DNA of 64,000 bases from Flavobacterium chilense (GTDB taxonomy: Bacteria; Bacteroidota; Bacteroidia; Flavobacteriales; Flavobacteriaceae), in contig NZ_LSYT01000011.1 in assembly GCF_001602525.1 (NCBI RefSeq), positions 1 to 64,000 of the forward strand, in the 5' to 3' direction. Positions 14,401-22,819 of the stretch are shown piece by piece. Both the position numbers and the translations under genes were made by a program. A model generated the notes under the pieces. The model made no database searches, was not told where the DNA came from, and was given only the letters and a program-made list of their open reading frames with translations. Numbering within the stretch: position 1 is the first letter of the stretch; each line of letters starts with the position of its first letter.

Positions 14401-17083
14401 TACAGACGGACATGCAACTGCTTTGACTGTAAATATAGACTGGCCAATATGGTCCGGAAAAACACGTAACAGAGATGCATCAACAGCTAATATGCTGGTT
14501 TTTTCAACAGATAAGAAAAACTATGCTGTTGGCGAAAAAGCACAAATATCTTTTCCTTCAAGTGAAGGAGGCCGTGCCTTGATTTCGATCGAAAACGGCT
14601 CAAAAGTAGTACAGACACTTTGGGCTAAAACAAAACAGGGAGAAACTAAAGTCGAAGTACCAATTACAGGAGCAATGGCCCCAAATGTGTATTTTAATAT
14701 TACACTTCTGCAACCACATGCTTCGACTAAAAACGATTCACCTATTCGTATGTATGGAATTGTTCCAATTGAAGTTGTGGATAAAAATACCATTTTAGCA
14801 CCTACACTTTCAATGCCGGATGTTCTAAAGCCAGAACAGACATTTACTGTGAAAGTGGGTGAAAAAACGGGTAAAGAAATGACCTATACCATTGCAGTTG
14901 TTGATGAAGGTTTGCTTGATTTAACACGTTTTAAAACACCAAACGCATGGGATAGTTTTTATGTTCGTGAAGCTTTGGGAGTAAAAACCTGGGATATTTA
15001 CGATGACGTAATTGGCGCTTATGGCGGAAAAATAAATCAGATTTTTAGTATTGGAGGAGACCAGGATTTAGGCGGAGGAAAAGCTAAAAAAGCCAATCGT
15101 TTTAAACCAGTTGTATTGTATTACGGTCCATTTAAATTAGAAAAAGGACAAACCAAATCACATCAGTTAAAATTACCAAAATACATTGGTTCTGTGCGAA
15201 CTATGGTGGTTGCCGGTGATGCCAATACAAGTGCATACGGAAGTGTCGAAAAAGCAACTCCCGTTAAAAGCCCATTGATGGTTTTAGCATCATTACCAAG
15301 AAAAATTTCACCTTCAGAAAAAGTAACGATTCCGGTTACGATTTTTGCAACCGAAAAAAGCATTAAAAATGTGTCGATTCAGCTAAAAACAAGCAACGGA
15401 TTAAAAGTAATGGGCAGCGCAACACAATCGCTGACTTTTGCAGAACCAGATGAGAAAATGGCTTATTTTAATCTGGTAGTAGGATCAGTAACAGGAATTG
15501 CCAAAGTACAGGTTATTGCGACTTCAGGAAAAGAAAAGTCAGTTTATGATGTTGAGATTGATATGACCAATCCTAATCCGGTTACCAGTACTTATACCGA
15601 TGTTATCTTGCCTCCAAATAGTACTAAAACTATTTCATGGCAAACATTTGGAGTAGCTGGAAGCAATAAAGCAAGATTAGAAGTTTCGTCCATGCCAACC
15701 ATTAATTTAAATGGAAGATTGCAATTTCTTATTCAATATCCGCACGGTTGTGTAGAGCAAACGACTTCATCTGTTTTTCCACAGTTGTTTTTAAATGATG
15801 TTGTTGATCTTGATGCAACCCGCAAAGAGATTATTCAAAAAAATATAACAGCGGGAATTGCCAGATTAGGAACTTTTCAATTGTCAAATGGCGGATTGCC
15901 TTACTGGCAGGGAAATACTATTGCTGACGACTGGGGAAGCTCATATGCTGGACATTTCCTGATAGAAGCAGAGAAAAAAGGATATGTATTACCTATTAAT
16001 TTTAAATCAAAGTGGATTTCGTACCAGCAAAAAGAAGCCAAACAATGGCGTTTTGAACCAAAATACGGAAATGATTTAGCTCAGGCTTACAGGTTATATA
16101 CACTGGCGCTGGCTGGAAATGCCGATTTATCATCGATGAACCGATTACGTGAAACAAAAGGTATTTCAAATGAAAGCAAGTTACGTTTGGCAGCAGCTTA
16201 TGTTTTGGCAGGACAAAAATCAGCAGGACAAAGTCTGTTATTTAATACTAGTATAGACAATGAATCGAATGATTACAATTACTATTATTATGGTTCAGTT
16301 GAGAGAAACAGGGCAATGGCTTTGGAAACAATGTTGCTGTTAGGACAAAAGCAAAAAGCATTTGCAATGGCTTCAAAATTAGCCAAAGCAATGTCTAATA
16401 ATGAATGGATGAGTACGCAAACAACTGCTTATTCTTTATATGCAATGTCGAAATTTGCTGCCGGAAATGGTCCGAGAGGAATTAATATTCAGTTTAGTAA
16501 AAACGGAAAAGGCGAGACCATAAGTACACAAAAAACAATTGCCGACAGAAGTCTGGCTGTTCTGGCTGGTTCAAATAGTGTTACTTTGAAAAACAATAAA
16601 AATAATACCATTTATGTTCGTGTTTTAAATACAGGGATTTTGCCAATAGGACAGGAAAATGCAATTCAAAGCGATGTTTCGGCAGCTATTGTTTTCAAAA
16701 ATAGAAAAGGAAGTATTATTAATGTTTCTAAAATTAATCAGGGAACCGAATTTATTGCTGAAGTAACGGTTAAAAACCAAAGAAATGAAAGTGTTCAGAA
16801 TGTAGCGTTATCTCAAATTTTACCTTCAGGATTCGAAATTGTAAATACACGTTTCACAGATTATGGAGATGCGACAAACAACATTGCAGACTACATTGAT
16901 ATTCGCGATGACAGAACTAATTTCTATTTTGGTATGAAATCCAGAGAAACAAAAGTCTTCAGGATTTTATTAAACGCTTCGTATTTAGGGAATTATTATT
17001 TACCTGGATTACAATGTGAAGCGATGTATGATAATACATTCTTAGCCAGAACAAAAGGGTTCTGGGTTGAGGTGGTGAAGTAA
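11414..17083 (+). CDS. Alpha-2-macroglobulin family lipoprotein (YfhM-like)
   Basis: A giant periplasmic protease trap of 1889 residues. It begins at GTG 11414 with a lipoprotein signal (GLILVFFVFFIFQSC, lipid on C19). MG domains fill the body. The thioester motif is present near residue 1445 (HGCVEQTTSSVFPQ, with C1446 and the Gln three residues on), so it should bind attacking proteases covalently. Two oddities are a Val/Ala/Glu-rich linker near 300-355 and an acidic, tyrosine-rich loop between two cysteines near 500-545 (DDYYYDDYNW). Bacterial homologues pair with PBP1C for envelope defence and repair; here pbpC is 868 bp downstream, past a RAYT/REP insertion. Confidence 0.92.
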   Translation: MKAKGLILVFFVFFIFQSCGRKSAADFNSDFSLFKEYIVSFTGGIVSSESDIRVVLAFDKKEWKANQVLDSDLFDISPSVDGKVVALSTNTIAFIPEKKLKPGTEYQVTLKLDKLITIPKEKEKELSKFNFTVKTIKQDFTINTADIQSYSKEYQYLNCVLKTADNIDLETAKKLVSANQKGNNLKIKFEKKSGSAKEFNFIIDSIQRYSEATNLEIAYDGSDFDIDQKGQIDYAVSGISEFKIVKVEVPEGSNKSVLINFSEPLEKGQDFKGLVAIQNTNNLKFSTQGNVLKVYFSNEAPAKKQEAVPAVVEESTVALADSATVVVDSAAAVVDEPVEVVQNEESESEQIVAGDLVIEVFQGIESQYGKKMDSNYSEKITFDQIKPSIRFIKNGTILPSSNNLKLNFEAVNLSAVDVKVYKIYKNNILQFLQYNELNGSQNLKKVAQPVAKTTLKLNESALVNPAKWNTFALDLSKIITPEPGAIYRVEFVYKKKYSLYKCAASETDENDEEEEDVDENDVNYSGNSYDDYYYDDYNWRESQDPCTSSYYYNARIATNILATDLGVIAKRGENKSYLFAVNNIVTTEPVSNARVDLYTYQQQKIATAATSSEGIASFQLNKFAYFAIVTLGDQSTYVKLDDGLSLSVSNFDVSGETLQKGLKGFIYGERGVWRPGDNLYLSFILNDASNKLPKSHPIKLRLNDPNGKTTYQTIQKTNDLNHYSFIVPTSAEAPTGNWEAMISVGGAKFYKSIKIETIKPNRLKIKNNFSRKTLSSSYPNTSNLEVTWLHGAIAKNLNVEMQAKFSQQTTTFKGYEKFSFDDLVRQFSTEEINVFSGKLNENGKATVNIEPKLQGQAPGMLRASFITKVYEEGGDFSTDVISTTYSPYKTYVGIKAPELNKYNMLETRTNNRFDIVTVDENGRPKSVRNLEVKVFKVDWRWWWDASTDNLSNYNSSNATTSYKTFIINTDSNGKGAVQFSLTDEEWGRYLIRVSDHTDGHATALTVNIDWPIWSGKTRNRDASTANMLVFSTDKKNYAVGEKAQISFPSSEGGRALISIENGSKVVQTLWAKTKQGETKVEVPITGAMAPNVYFNITLLQPHASTKNDSPIRMYGIVPIEVVDKNTILAPTLSMPDVLKPEQTFTVKVGEKTGKEMTYTIAVVDEGLLDLTRFKTPNAWDSFYVREALGVKTWDIYDDVIGAYGGKINQIFSIGGDQDLGGGKAKKANRFKPVVLYYGPFKLEKGQTKSHQLKLPKYIGSVRTMVVAGDANTSAYGSVEKATPVKSPLMVLASLPRKISPSEKVTIPVTIFATEKSIKNVSIQLKTSNGLKVMGSATQSLTFAEPDEKMAYFNLVVGSVTGIAKVQVIATSGKEKSVYDVEIDMTNPNPVTSTYTDVILPPNSTKTISWQTFGVAGSNKARLEVSSMPTINLNGRLQFLIQYPHGCVEQTTSSVFPQLFLNDVVDLDATRKEIIQKNITAGIARLGTFQLSNGGLPYWQGNTIADDWGSSYAGHFLIEAEKKGYVLPINFKSKWISYQQKEAKQWRFEPKYGNDLAQAYRLYTLALAGNADLSSMNRLRETKGISNESKLRLAAAYVLAGQKSAGQSLLFNTSIDNESNDYNYYYYGSVERNRAMALETMLLLGQKQKAFAMASKLAKAMSNNEWMSTQTTAYSLYAMSKFAAGNGPRGINIQFSKNGKGETISTQKTIADRSLAVLAGSNSVTLKNNKNNTIYVRVLNTGILPIGQENAIQSDVSAAIVFKNRKGSIINVSKINQGTEFIAEVTVKNQRNESVQNVALSQILPSGFEIVNTRFTDYGDATNNIADYIDIRDDRTNFYFGMKSRETKVFRILLNASYLGNYYLPGLQCEAMYDNTFLARTKGFWVEVVK

Positions 17084-17096
17084 AATTTAGCATACG

Positions 17097-17191
17097 TATC
17101 CTAACAGGTTTCCAAAACCTGTTAGGTATCATATTAAGTTTTTAGGAAAAGAAAAAACATACCTAACAGGTTTTGGAAACCTGTTAGGATA
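17097..17191. repeat. REP palindrome pair upstream of RAYT gene
   Basis: Two 27-bp palindromes with 12-bp arms (CCTAACAGGTTT and AAACCTGTTAGG) lie at 17100-17126 and 17162-17188. The second is the exact reverse complement of the first, so they form a REP pair like a BIME. The same arrangement recurs downstream of the transposase gene. Confidence 0.9.
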
Positions 17192-17207
17192 ATAAAGAAT
17201 AGGAGAA

Positions 17208-17798
17208 GTGGAGAAAGATGTTTTTGAGGCGGGGCAATATTACCATGTTTATAATCGAGGAAATAATAGTGAGAATATTTTTATTGAAGAGAGAAATTAC
17301 AACTACTTTTTAGAAAAGGTTAAAAAATATATTTTACCAATTGCTGATATTTATGCCTATTGTTTACTCAAAAACCATTTTCATATTGTTCTACGGATAA
17401 AAGATAAAATTGATCTTCCAGAGAAGTTTAAAGAAAAAATCCATTTGCCATTTTCGAATTTATTTAATTCTTATTCCAAGAGTATAAACAAAGCTTATAA
17501 TCGGACTGGAAGTTTATTTCAAGAGCATTTACAGAGAAATAGAATCGAAAATGAAGAATACTTGAAACAATTAATTTTATATGTTCATTTGAATCCTGTA
17601 AAACATCAATTTTCTAAAGATTTCCAATCGTATAGGCATTCATCTTATCGTTCTTTTTTATCTGATAAGTCAAGCAATATAGATCGAGAGTTTATTATAA
17701 AATTATTCAACGATCTAGAAAATTTTATATTTTGCCATGATGAAAGAAAGTTGATTTATGAAGGCGTGCTTAGTGATGTAAATTTACTGGATCAATAG
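17208..17798 (+). CDS. REP-associated tyrosine transposase (RAYT, Y1 family)
   Basis: A single-strand DNA transposase-like protein of 196 residues related to IS200/IS605 TnpA. It shows the family start YYHVYNRGNN, the HUH metal motif H57-F-H59 (KNHFHIVLRI) and the likely catalytic Y125 (LYVHLNPVKH). RAYTs act on REP palindromes in the same genome; here it is flanked on both sides by matching REP pairs. The start is GTG at 17208, the only good start before the conserved YHVYNRG. It lies between the alpha-2-macroglobulin and pbpC genes, an intrusion into a normally tight pair. Confidence 0.9.
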   Translation: MEKDVFEAGQYYHVYNRGNNSENIFIEERNYNYFLEKVKKYILPIADIYAYCLLKNHFHIVLRIKDKIDLPEKFKEKIHLPFSNLFNSYSKSINKAYNRTGSLFQEHLQRNRIENEEYLKQLILYVHLNPVKHQFSKDFQSYRHSSYRSFLSDKSSNIDREFIIKLFNDLENFIFCHDERKLIYEGVLSDVNLLDQ

Positions 17799-17813
17799 AA
17801 AATTGAATTCTAC

Positions 17814-17932
17814 TATCCTAACAGGTTTCCAAAACCTGTTAGGTATTTTATCGATATAGAGAAGAAATTTTTATTTTTTCTTTTAGGAATGAATAAGGAA
17901 TACCTAACAGGTTTTGGAAACCTGTTAGGATA
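17814..17932. repeat. REP palindrome pair downstream of RAYT gene
   Basis: Palindromes at 17817-17843 and 17903-17929 repeat exactly the two 27-bp sequences found upstream of the transposase, in the same order. The spacer is 59 bp here and 35 bp upstream. The last copy ends 21 bp before the pbpC start codon. Confidence 0.9.
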
Positions 17933-17950
17933 CGAAATAGCAATGTAATT

Positions 17951-20326
17951 TTGAAAAATAAACTTATAGCGTTTTTCCAACGCATCATAAACTGGATAAA
18001 AAGAAATAAAATAAAATCAGCAATTGCATTTCTGCTCTTGCTGATTTACTATTTTTCGATACCCCGAACTTTGTTTCAGGAACCCTATTCTACGGTTATT
18101 GAAAGCAAAGAAGGCGAATTACTGGGCGCGAAAATTGCCCGTGACGGACAATGGCGTTTTCCTGCACAGGACAGTGTTCCGGGTAAATTTAAAAAATGTA
18201 TTGTTTATTTTGAAGATGAGTATTTCTATAAGCATCCTGGTTTTAATCCGGTTGCAATGGTAAATGCTATAAAACAGAATAAGAAAGCGGGAAAAGTAGT
18301 CAGAGGCGGAAGTACATTGACGCAACAAGTGATTCGATTGTCCAGAAAAGGAAAAGGCAGAACTTATTTTGAAAAAGTTATCGAAGTTATTCTCGCGACC
18401 CGATTAGAATTAGGGTATTCTAAAAACGAAATTCTGGAATTATACGCTGCTCATGCACCTTTTGGAGGGAATGTTGTAGGACTTGAAATGGCTGCCTGGC
18501 GTTATTTTGGCGTACAAGCAAATCAGTTGTCCTGGGCAGAAAGTGCTACACTTGCTGTTTTGCCGAATGCACCAAGTTTGATTTACCCGGGAAAAAATCA
18601 AATTAAATTATTAAATAAACGAAACCGACTTTTGCTGAAATTGCGTCAGGAAGGAATAATCGATCAGCAAACATACGAACTTGCAATCGAAGAACCCTTG
18701 CCGCAAAAACCTTATGATTTGCCTCAAATAGCACCGCATTTGTTACAACGTGTAGCTAAAGCTGAAGAAGGTACGCGTGTAAAGACAACTATTGATTACG
18801 CCCTGCAAAACAGAGTGAACCAAATTGCAAGATATTATTACAATCAATACAAGCAGAATGAGGTAAATAATTTGGCGATTTTGGTCATAGATGTTTCAAA
18901 TCGGAATGTGATAAGTTATGTGGGGAATGCTCCCACAGATAAAGATCATCAAAAAGATGTAGACATTATTGCCGCACCAAGAAGTACAGGAAGTATTTTA
19001 AAACCGCTTTTATATGCAGGGATGCTGGATGATGGAGAAATTTTGCCCAATACATTAGTGGCTGATATTCCAACACAAATTGCGGGTTATACACCACAAA
19101 ATTTTAATCTGACATTTGATGGTGCTGTTCCCGCCCACCGTGCTTTGTCACGTTCTTTAAATATTCCGGCGGTTTTGATGCTGCAGGATTTTGGAGTAAA
19201 CAAATTCTATGAAGAACTGCAGAAATTCAAATTAAGAGATATCAATAAAACACCTGATCACTATGGCTTGTCACTTATTTTAGGTGGTGCCGAAAGTAAT
19301 CTGTGGGATTTGTGCAGGACCTACGCCAGCTTATCTTCAACAGTGAATTACTATACTAAAAATCAGGGAAAGTATAGAACTAAGGAATTTACAGAGCTGA
19401 ATTATAAAAATGGTTTCGAGCCTGATTTTGGTTCAGAAAGTGATCAGAAGAATATAATAGGCGCCGGATCGATTTGGTTAACCTATAACGCAATGGAAGA
19501 GGTTAACAGGCCAGAAGGAGATGAAGCCTGGAAGTTTTATGACAGTTCTCTGAAAATTGCCTGGAAAACCGGAACAAGTTTTGGAAACAGAGATGCCTGG
19601 GCGATTGGTACAAATTCTAAATATGTTGTTGGAATTTGGGTTGGAAATGCAACAGGCGAAGGAAGGCCAACTTTGACCGGAGTGACAAGTGCAGCTCCCA
19701 TTTTGTTTGATGTTTTTAATTTATTGCCACGACAAAAGTGGTTTCAAACGCCTTATAAAGATCTGGCAGAAGTTGAGGTATGCCGTTTGAGTGGTTATCT
19801 TGCAAAAGAAGGTTGTCCTAAAATTAAACAATGGGTTTCTAAAAAAGGAAAATCGACTGTGGTTTGTCCGTATCATAAAACAATTCATTTAGATAAAACA
19901 GAAAAGTTTCAGGTTAATAGCAGCTGCGAAAGCGTCGAAAACATTGTAACAAAAAATTGGTTTGTTTTGCCTCCTGTAATGGCATGGTATTACAAAGGTC
20001 AGCATATTGAATATTTGCCATTACCGCCGTTTAAAGAAGGCTGTGAGGGAACGCAAACCGTTACAATGGATTTTATTTACCCCAAAACGAATAGTAAAAT
20101 CTATTTAACGAAAAATTTTAATAGTGAAGTTCAGCCTGTAATTCTAAAAGTAGCTTATTCAGAAAGAGATAAAGAATTGTTTTGGTATGTAGACGATGTT
20201 TACAAAGCAACAACAAAAACATTTCATGAACTCCCAATTACGCCAACTTCCGGAATACATTACATTACCGTTGTAGATGCTTCTGGAAATGAAATTAGAA
20301 GAAAAATTGAAATAATAAGAGAATAA
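17951..20326 (+). CDS. pbpC: Penicillin-binding protein 1C
   Basis: A bifunctional peptidoglycan synthase of 791 residues anchored in the inner membrane (segment near 22-40). The GT51 transglycosylase domain has E88 (EDEYFYKHPGF) and RGGSTLTQQ. The transpeptidase has S348-I-L-K351, SLN in SRSLNIPA, and K539-T-G (KTGTSFGNRDAW). A C-terminal BiPBP_C domain from about 690 marks type 1C. The start is TTG at 17951; the ATG 8 bp earlier runs straight into a stop. A -7-like TAATTTTG overlaps the start codon. The REP insertion ends 21 bp before it, so its transcription may now depend on read-through or a local promoter. Confidence 0.93.
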   Translation: MKNKLIAFFQRIINWIKRNKIKSAIAFLLLLIYYFSIPRTLFQEPYSTVIESKEGELLGAKIARDGQWRFPAQDSVPGKFKKCIVYFEDEYFYKHPGFNPVAMVNAIKQNKKAGKVVRGGSTLTQQVIRLSRKGKGRTYFEKVIEVILATRLELGYSKNEILELYAAHAPFGGNVVGLEMAAWRYFGVQANQLSWAESATLAVLPNAPSLIYPGKNQIKLLNKRNRLLLKLRQEGIIDQQTYELAIEEPLPQKPYDLPQIAPHLLQRVAKAEEGTRVKTTIDYALQNRVNQIARYYYNQYKQNEVNNLAILVIDVSNRNVISYVGNAPTDKDHQKDVDIIAAPRSTGSILKPLLYAGMLDDGEILPNTLVADIPTQIAGYTPQNFNLTFDGAVPAHRALSRSLNIPAVLMLQDFGVNKFYEELQKFKLRDINKTPDHYGLSLILGGAESNLWDLCRTYASLSSTVNYYTKNQGKYRTKEFTELNYKNGFEPDFGSESDQKNIIGAGSIWLTYNAMEEVNRPEGDEAWKFYDSSLKIAWKTGTSFGNRDAWAIGTNSKYVVGIWVGNATGEGRPTLTGVTSAAPILFDVFNLLPRQKWFQTPYKDLAEVEVCRLSGYLAKEGCPKIKQWVSKKGKSTVVCPYHKTIHLDKTEKFQVNSSCESVENIVTKNWFVLPPVMAWYYKGQHIEYLPLPPFKEGCEGTQTVTMDFIYPKTNSKIYLTKNFNSEVQPVILKVAYSERDKELFWYVDDVYKATTKTFHELPITPTSGIHYITVVDASGNEIRRKIEIIRE

Positions 20327-20336
20327 GTAGCGAATT

Positions 20337-20395
20337 GTCAGGCTGAGCGAAGTCGAAGCCTACATGCTAATTGGAGCGCCCTTCGACTTCTTTCA
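20337..20395. repeat. Dispersed palindrome, CTGAGCGAAGTCGAAG type
   Basis: CTGAGCGAAGTCGAAG at 20344-20359 pairs with CTTCGACTTCTTTCAG at 20380-20395, with two mismatches. The same family recurs at 28919-28980, and single arms at 41708-41729. Intergenic, without a T-run. Confidence 0.7.
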
Positions 20396-20451
20396 GGGTA
20401 TATTAGCATTCAAAATAACTTTTTAAATATAGTTTTTGAACATAAATTTCT

Positions 20452-20500
20452 GCCACGAATTCATGAATCATTATAAAAATTTAATTAGTGAATTCGAGGC
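20452..20500. repeat. Dispersed palindromic repeat, second GCCACGAATTC copy
   Basis: Left arm GCCACGAATTCATGAAT and right arm ATTAGTGAATTCGAGGC form an imperfect palindrome of the family at 4037-4096, degenerate in the inner half. Intergenic. Confidence 0.65.
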
Positions 20501-20512
20501 AAAAAAAAGCAT

Positions 20513-20550
20513 AAAAAAACCGCCAGTCTCACGAAAGGCGGTTTTGATTT
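20513..20550 (-). terminator. Terminator of rng
   Basis: AAACCGCC pairs with GGCGGTTT around a 12-bp loop, with an A-run at 20513-20520 that reads as a T-run on the minus strand. It lies directly after the rng stop codon. Confidence 0.85.
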
Positions 20551-22095
20551 TTATTCTGAAATAACATTTCCTTTTTTATCATAGAAATGGTATTCTAAGT
20601 ACGTGTAAGCGTCACGAGGTATGATTTTCACCCATTTCTTATGTTCAAAAAACCATTTTGAACGTAATGATGGAAAACCTTTACTGAGGTATGCAGCCAC
20701 AAATGGATGTGTGTTAAGCACTACATTTTTGTGGGTTTTTAAAAGTCTTTCTAAATCAGAGGTGATTCTGTCAATAATTAAAATCGGTGCTTCAATTTCA
20801 CCACTAACTTTATTAGGATCTTCTTCTCTGGTTTTGATGTTAACTTCTGGTCTTACGCGCTGTCTTGTAATCTGGACTAAACCAAATTTACTTGGCGGTA
20901 AAATTTTATGCTTTGCTTTATCGTCGCTCATTTCTTCTCGCAAGAAGTCGAACAAAACTTTCCTGTTTTCTGGATTAGACATATCGATAAAATCAACTAC
21001 GATTATTCCGCCCATATCACGCAAACGAAGTTGTCTGGCAATTTCAGCGGCAGCAATCATATTAACTTCCATGGCGGTGTCTTCCTGATTAGTCGCCTTA
21101 TTTGAACGGTTTCCGCTATTTACGTCTATAACGTGCAGCGCTTCAGTATGTTCAATGATAAGATAGGCGCCTTTACTCATGGAAACGGTTCGGCCAAATG
21201 AAGTTTTGATTTGTCTCTCTATATTGTATTTCTCGAAAATTGGAGTGTCATTTGATTGATAAAACTTAACAATCGATTGTTTTGAAGGTGCAATTTCTTG
21301 CAGATATTCCTTCGTTTGATGGTACAACTCTTCATCATCTATTTGAATACCACTAAAGGTATCGTTGAATACATCTCTTAATATCGAAGAAGCTCTGTTG
21401 AGTTCTCCTAATACTTTTGAGGGATGATGAGCAGTTGGTAATTTTTTACACATTGCAGTCCATCTGCCAAGCAGGTTCTGCAAATCTTTTTCTAATTCGG
21501 CTACGTTTTTGCCTTCGGCTACTGTGCGAACAATAACACCAAATCCTTTAGGTTTGATCGATAGAACAAGTTTTTTTAGACGATCCTTTTCTTTTTTATC
21601 TTCTATTTTTTGAGAAATAGAAACACGGTCAGAAAACGGAACGAGAACAATAAATCTTCCTGCCAATGAAAGCTCAGCGCTTATTCTTGGACCTTTGGTA
21701 GATATAGGTTCTTTTACAACTTGAACTAAAACAGATTGATTGGCACTTAAAATATCAGTAATGATGCCATCTTTGTCAATCTCTTTTTCAAACTGAAAGG
21801 TTTTTAGGGAGAAATCTTTTATTTTACCTGCGCTTACAAGTTTTATGAATTTCAGTTGAGAAGCTAAGTTTGGTCCTAAGTCATGATAATGTAAAAAGGC
21901 ATCTTTTTCGAAGCCTACGTTTACAAAAGCAGCATTAAGTCCTGCAACTGGTTTTCTGATTTTGGCAATAAATATATCGCCCACCTGAAAGTTGCTTTTC
22001 TCTTCTTCTTTATGTAATTCAATTAGTTTTCCATCTTTTAATAAGGCAAAATCTACGGCTTCAGAACTAGATCTAATGATTAATTCTTTATTCAC
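20551..22095 (-). CDS. rng: Ribonuclease G/E family
   Basis: An endoribonuclease for rRNA maturation and mRNA decay; cytoplasmic. The start chosen is GTG at 22095 (MNKELIIRSSSEAVDFALL, 514 residues); the longer frame to 22176 adds 27 residues unlike the family. An S1-like domain spans about 35-130, and the DNase I-like catalytic domain has the Asp residues in HVIDVNSGNRS and IVVDFIDMSNP. The CPxC zinc-link that joins subunits in E. coli RNase E and G is missing: the region after QITRQRVRPE has no cysteine. HU, a small basic protein and rng are in line on the minus strand. Confidence 0.92.
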   Translation of the reverse strand: MNKELIIRSSSEAVDFALLKDGKLIELHKEEEKSNFQVGDIFIAKIRKPVAGLNAAFVNVGFEKDAFLHYHDLGPNLASQLKFIKLVSAGKIKDFSLKTFQFEKEIDKDGIITDILSANQSVLVQVVKEPISTKGPRISAELSLAGRFIVLVPFSDRVSISQKIEDKKEKDRLKKLVLSIKPKGFGVIVRTVAEGKNVAELEKDLQNLLGRWTAMCKKLPTAHHPSKVLGELNRASSILRDVFNDTFSGIQIDDEELYHQTKEYLQEIAPSKQSIVKFYQSNDTPIFEKYNIERQIKTSFGRTVSMSKGAYLIIEHTEALHVIDVNSGNRSNKATNQEDTAMEVNMIAAAEIARQLRLRDMGGIIVVDFIDMSNPENRKVLFDFLREEMSDDKAKHKILPPSKFGLVQITRQRVRPEVNIKTREEDPNKVSGEIEAPILIIDRITSDLERLLKTHKNVVLNTHPFVAAYLSKGFPSLRSKWFFEHKKWVKIIPRDAYTYLEYHFYDKKGNVISE

Positions 22096-22337
22096 ACTGT
22101 AAATTTTTATCCGTGAATAGGTTGTCGGTTGTTTGTTGATAGTCGTTGGTAAAAGAAACCAAAAACTAAAAACCAAAAACCATCAACTTCTACAAGGATG
22201 GATTAAACAATATTTTTAACAGGTATTGAACCCGGGGAAAACTAGCTGGCAGTTTGCAGTTCGGAGTAATCAGCAGACTGAAAACTAAAAACTGATGACT
22301 GAATACTAATTTTCAATTTCAATGAACGTTTAAAAAG
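22096..22337. other. Noncoding spacer with low-complexity direct repeats
   Basis: This spacer upstream of rng holds AACTAAAAACCAAAAACC and TGAAAACTAAAAACTGATGA runs, which look like decayed dispersed repeats. No gene, promoter or RNA could be supported in it. Confidence 0.5.
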
Positions 22338-22363
22338 AAAAAAGTAGTTTAAAACTACTTTTT
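22338..22363 (-). terminator. Terminator overlapping the stop of the small basic protein gene
   Basis: AAAAGTAGTTT and AAACTACTTTT form a perfect stem followed on the minus strand by a T-rich run. The stop codon of the 30-residue gene (22355-22357) is inside the stem. Confidence 0.75.
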
Positions 22364-22447
22364 CTTTTTGTGGCGGTTAGCTCTCGCTCTTTTTTTACGT
22401 TTGTGAGTAGCTACCTTATGTCTCTTTCTTTTTTTACCACTTGGCAT
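22355..22447 (-). CDS. 30-residue highly basic protein, possible ribosomal protein
   Basis: The reading frame encodes a 30-residue protein starting MPSGKKRKRHKVATHKRKKR and ending in a run of four lysines; about two thirds of its residues are Lys, Arg or His. It lies 31 bp after the HU stop codon on the same strand and ends in its own terminator. The sequence is of a type I recall as conserved in Bacteroidetes, where such tiny basic proteins bind rRNA. Flavobacterium ribosomes carry an extra small protein, bL38; whether this is that protein I cannot tell. RNA binding is inferred from charge. Confidence 0.75.
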   Translation of the reverse strand: MPSGKKRKRHKVATHKRKKRARANRHKKKK

Positions 22448-22478
22448 ATCGTGTCAGATTTTATGTTAATTAATAGTA

Positions 22479-22769
22479 TTATTTTGCTTCGTTATTCGTT
22501 TTTACTCCTTCTACAAAAACTTTTGCAGGTTTAAACGCAGGAATGTTGTGTGCTGGAATTTTGATAGTGGTGTTTTTAGAAATGTTTCTACCTGTTTTTT
22601 CAGCTCTTGTTTTTACAATGAAACTTCCAAAACCTCTAAGGTAAACATTGTCTCCAGTTTCCAATGAAGTTTTAACTTCTTCCATAAAAGTTTCTACTGT
22701 TGCTTGAACATCTCCTTTTTCAAGACCTAGTTTCTCTGAAATTTTCGCTACGATATCTGCTTTCGTCAT
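22479..22769 (-). CDS. HU-family DNA-binding protein
   Basis: A 96-residue histone-like protein that bends and compacts DNA as a dimer. It has the HU start MTKADIVAKISEKLGL, the GFGSF turn and the beta-arm stretch KTGRNISKNTTIKIPAHNIP, with PAFKPAKVF at the end. The gene is divergent from mutY and followed by the small basic protein gene. A minus-strand promoter lies about 55 bp upstream. Confidence 0.95.
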   Translation of the reverse strand: MTKADIVAKISEKLGLEKGDVQATVETFMEEVKTSLETGDNVYLRGFGSFIVKTRAEKTGRNISKNTTIKIPAHNIPAFKPAKVFVEGVKTNNEAK

Positions 22770-22819
22770 TTTCTTTCCTATTTTATTTTTATAAATGGTG
22801 TACTATTTTTTTGAGTTTG

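Noticed and set aside
17201..17210. Shine-Dalgarno AGGAG before the RAYT start
   Set aside because: It is only two bases from the GTG, too close to act, and this phylum rarely uses such sites.
17100..17929. REP palindromes read as transcription terminators
   Set aside because: The four copies are identical, paired in inverted orientation and without T-runs, which fits REP elements.
20551..22176. Longer rng start at 22176
   Set aside because: The extra 27 residues are unlike the family and come from low-complexity repeat DNA; the GTG at 22095 gives the conserved start.
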